NCBI RefSeq assembly: GCF_016863635.1
Contig: NZ_BOPG01000048.1
Span: forward strand, 175,499 to 239,498
Origin: Virgisporangium aurantiacum
GTDB taxonomy: Bacteria; Actinomycetota; Actinomycetes; Mycobacteriales; Micromonosporaceae
Direction of reading: 5' to 3'
DNA: 64,000 nt
Each line of letters begins with the position of its first letter. Position 1 is the first letter of the stretch. The notes under the pieces were generated by a model. The model worked only from the letters and a program-made list of their open reading frames with translations. It did no database searches and had not been told where the DNA came from. Below, one piece after another: positions 63,755-64,000 of the stretch. A program made the position numbers and the translations under genes.

Positions 63755-64000
63755 CGGGGCTCTCCGCGGCGAGCCAGACCTCCAACACGCCGGCCAGCCA
63801 CGGCACGTACCCGGTGGACGCCGTGCCGAGCTCGGCCCGCAGGTCGTCGACCGGGATCCAGCGCACCTCGCTGACCTCGCCCGGATCCGGGCGCATCGAC
63901 GCGTCAGCCGACGCCCGGCCGACGAGGACGTGGTCGTACTCGTGCTCGACCCGCCCGGTCGACGGGTCGTCGGCCCGGTACAGGTGGACGCCGACCGGCG
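63747..64000 (-). CDS. idi: Isopentenyl-diphosphate delta-isomerase, C-terminal part
   Basis: The last 84 codons of a type 1 IDI. Visible are VEHEYDHVLVGR (E-x-E-x-D-H, with the active-site and metal Glu of the family), EVSEVRWIPVDDLRAEL and a C-terminal WLAGVLEVWLAAESPGA. The Nudix box and N-terminus lie beyond the right edge. It interconverts IPP and DMAPP. Overlap with the LitR/CarH-like regulator suggests that it begins an isoprenoid/carotenoid operon. Confidence 0.85.
   Translation of the reverse strand, partial: PVGVHLYRADDPSTGRVEHEYDHVLVGRASADASMRPDPGEVSEVRWIPVDDLRAELGTASTGYVPWLAGVLEVWLAAESPGA

Overview
This is a window of high-GC (about 70 percent) chromosome from an actinomycete, most likely Micromonosporales or Cryptosporangiales. 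Evidence for this: GTG/TTG starts and strongly G/C third codon positions, a mycothiol-type MDMPI enzyme, a Bpa-type proteasome activator ending in GQYL, a GuaB1-type GMP reductase, DUF5926, three LytR-CpsA-Psr proteins, and the local order pheA / AIM24 / small metallopeptidase / serS / two HAD phosphatases. I see no insertion sequence, integrase, CRISPR array or prophage module. Region 1 (1-4.7 kb) holds housekeeping and accessory enzymes: partial aminotransferase, MDMPI-like enzyme, Uma2 nuclease-like protein, CBS pair, Nudix and guaB1. Region 2 (4.6-16.8 kb) is an exopolysaccharide locus: membrane protein with an N-terminal octapeptide repeat, Wzy-like ligase/polymerase, secreted GH2 glycosidase, GT2, Wzx-like flippase, GT4, DUF2142-like protein and a WcaJ-type initiating transferase, with an Fpg/Nei glycosylase interposed. 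Region 3 (16.8-28.9 kb) holds signalling and carboxylate uptake: LytS/LytTR pair, OmpR/histidine kinase pair, a DUF4173-like membrane protein with a long low-complexity head, two separate small-subunit/solute-sodium-symporter modules, a flavin-reductase-like protein and an MFS transporter with a palindrome over its start codon. Region 4 (28.9-34 kb) is a cell-envelope block: UDP-glucuronate decarboxylase-like enzyme and three tandem LCP glycopolymer transferases. Region 5 (34-46.3 kb) is mixed: rhodanese, GDPD, histidine kinase plus RsbW-like ATPase, DUF5926, arginine deiminase, NERD protein, PAS protein, lipoprotein, pheA, AIM24, metallopeptidase, OsmC, FAD oxidoreductase and a membrane protein. 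Region 6 (46.4-51.1 kb) has an unrecognised conserved protein, then a damaged or rearranged tRNA patch, serS, two HAD phosphatases and bpa. In the tRNA patch the 3' half of a tRNA-Ala(TGC)-like sequence lies upstream of a matching 5' half (permuted order), followed by a tRNA-Lys(TTT) copy with a 2-nt bulge. Region 7 (51.1-60.8 kb) contains a hydrolase, an orphan branched-chain-type binding lipoprotein, an HEFTH membrane protein, a Na+/H+ antiporter coupled to a UBP zinc finger, and two small proteins made of exact 13-residue DxDxDG repeats. It also contains a second binding lipoprotein whose two halves are in circularly permuted order, a thioesterase and a lone receiver. Region 8 (60.8-64 kb) has an internally deleted XRE antitoxin remnant, tRNA-Glu, tRNA-Asp and tRNA-Phe genes, a NodB-type lipoprotein deacetylase, and a LitR/CarH-like MerR regulator overlapping a truncated isopentenyl-diphosphate isomerase, which suggests an isoprenoid/carotenoid locus beyond the right edge. 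The two strongest unusual signals are the permuted tRNA-Ala-like arrangement (47271-47350) and the circularly permuted substrate-binding protein (57715-59100).
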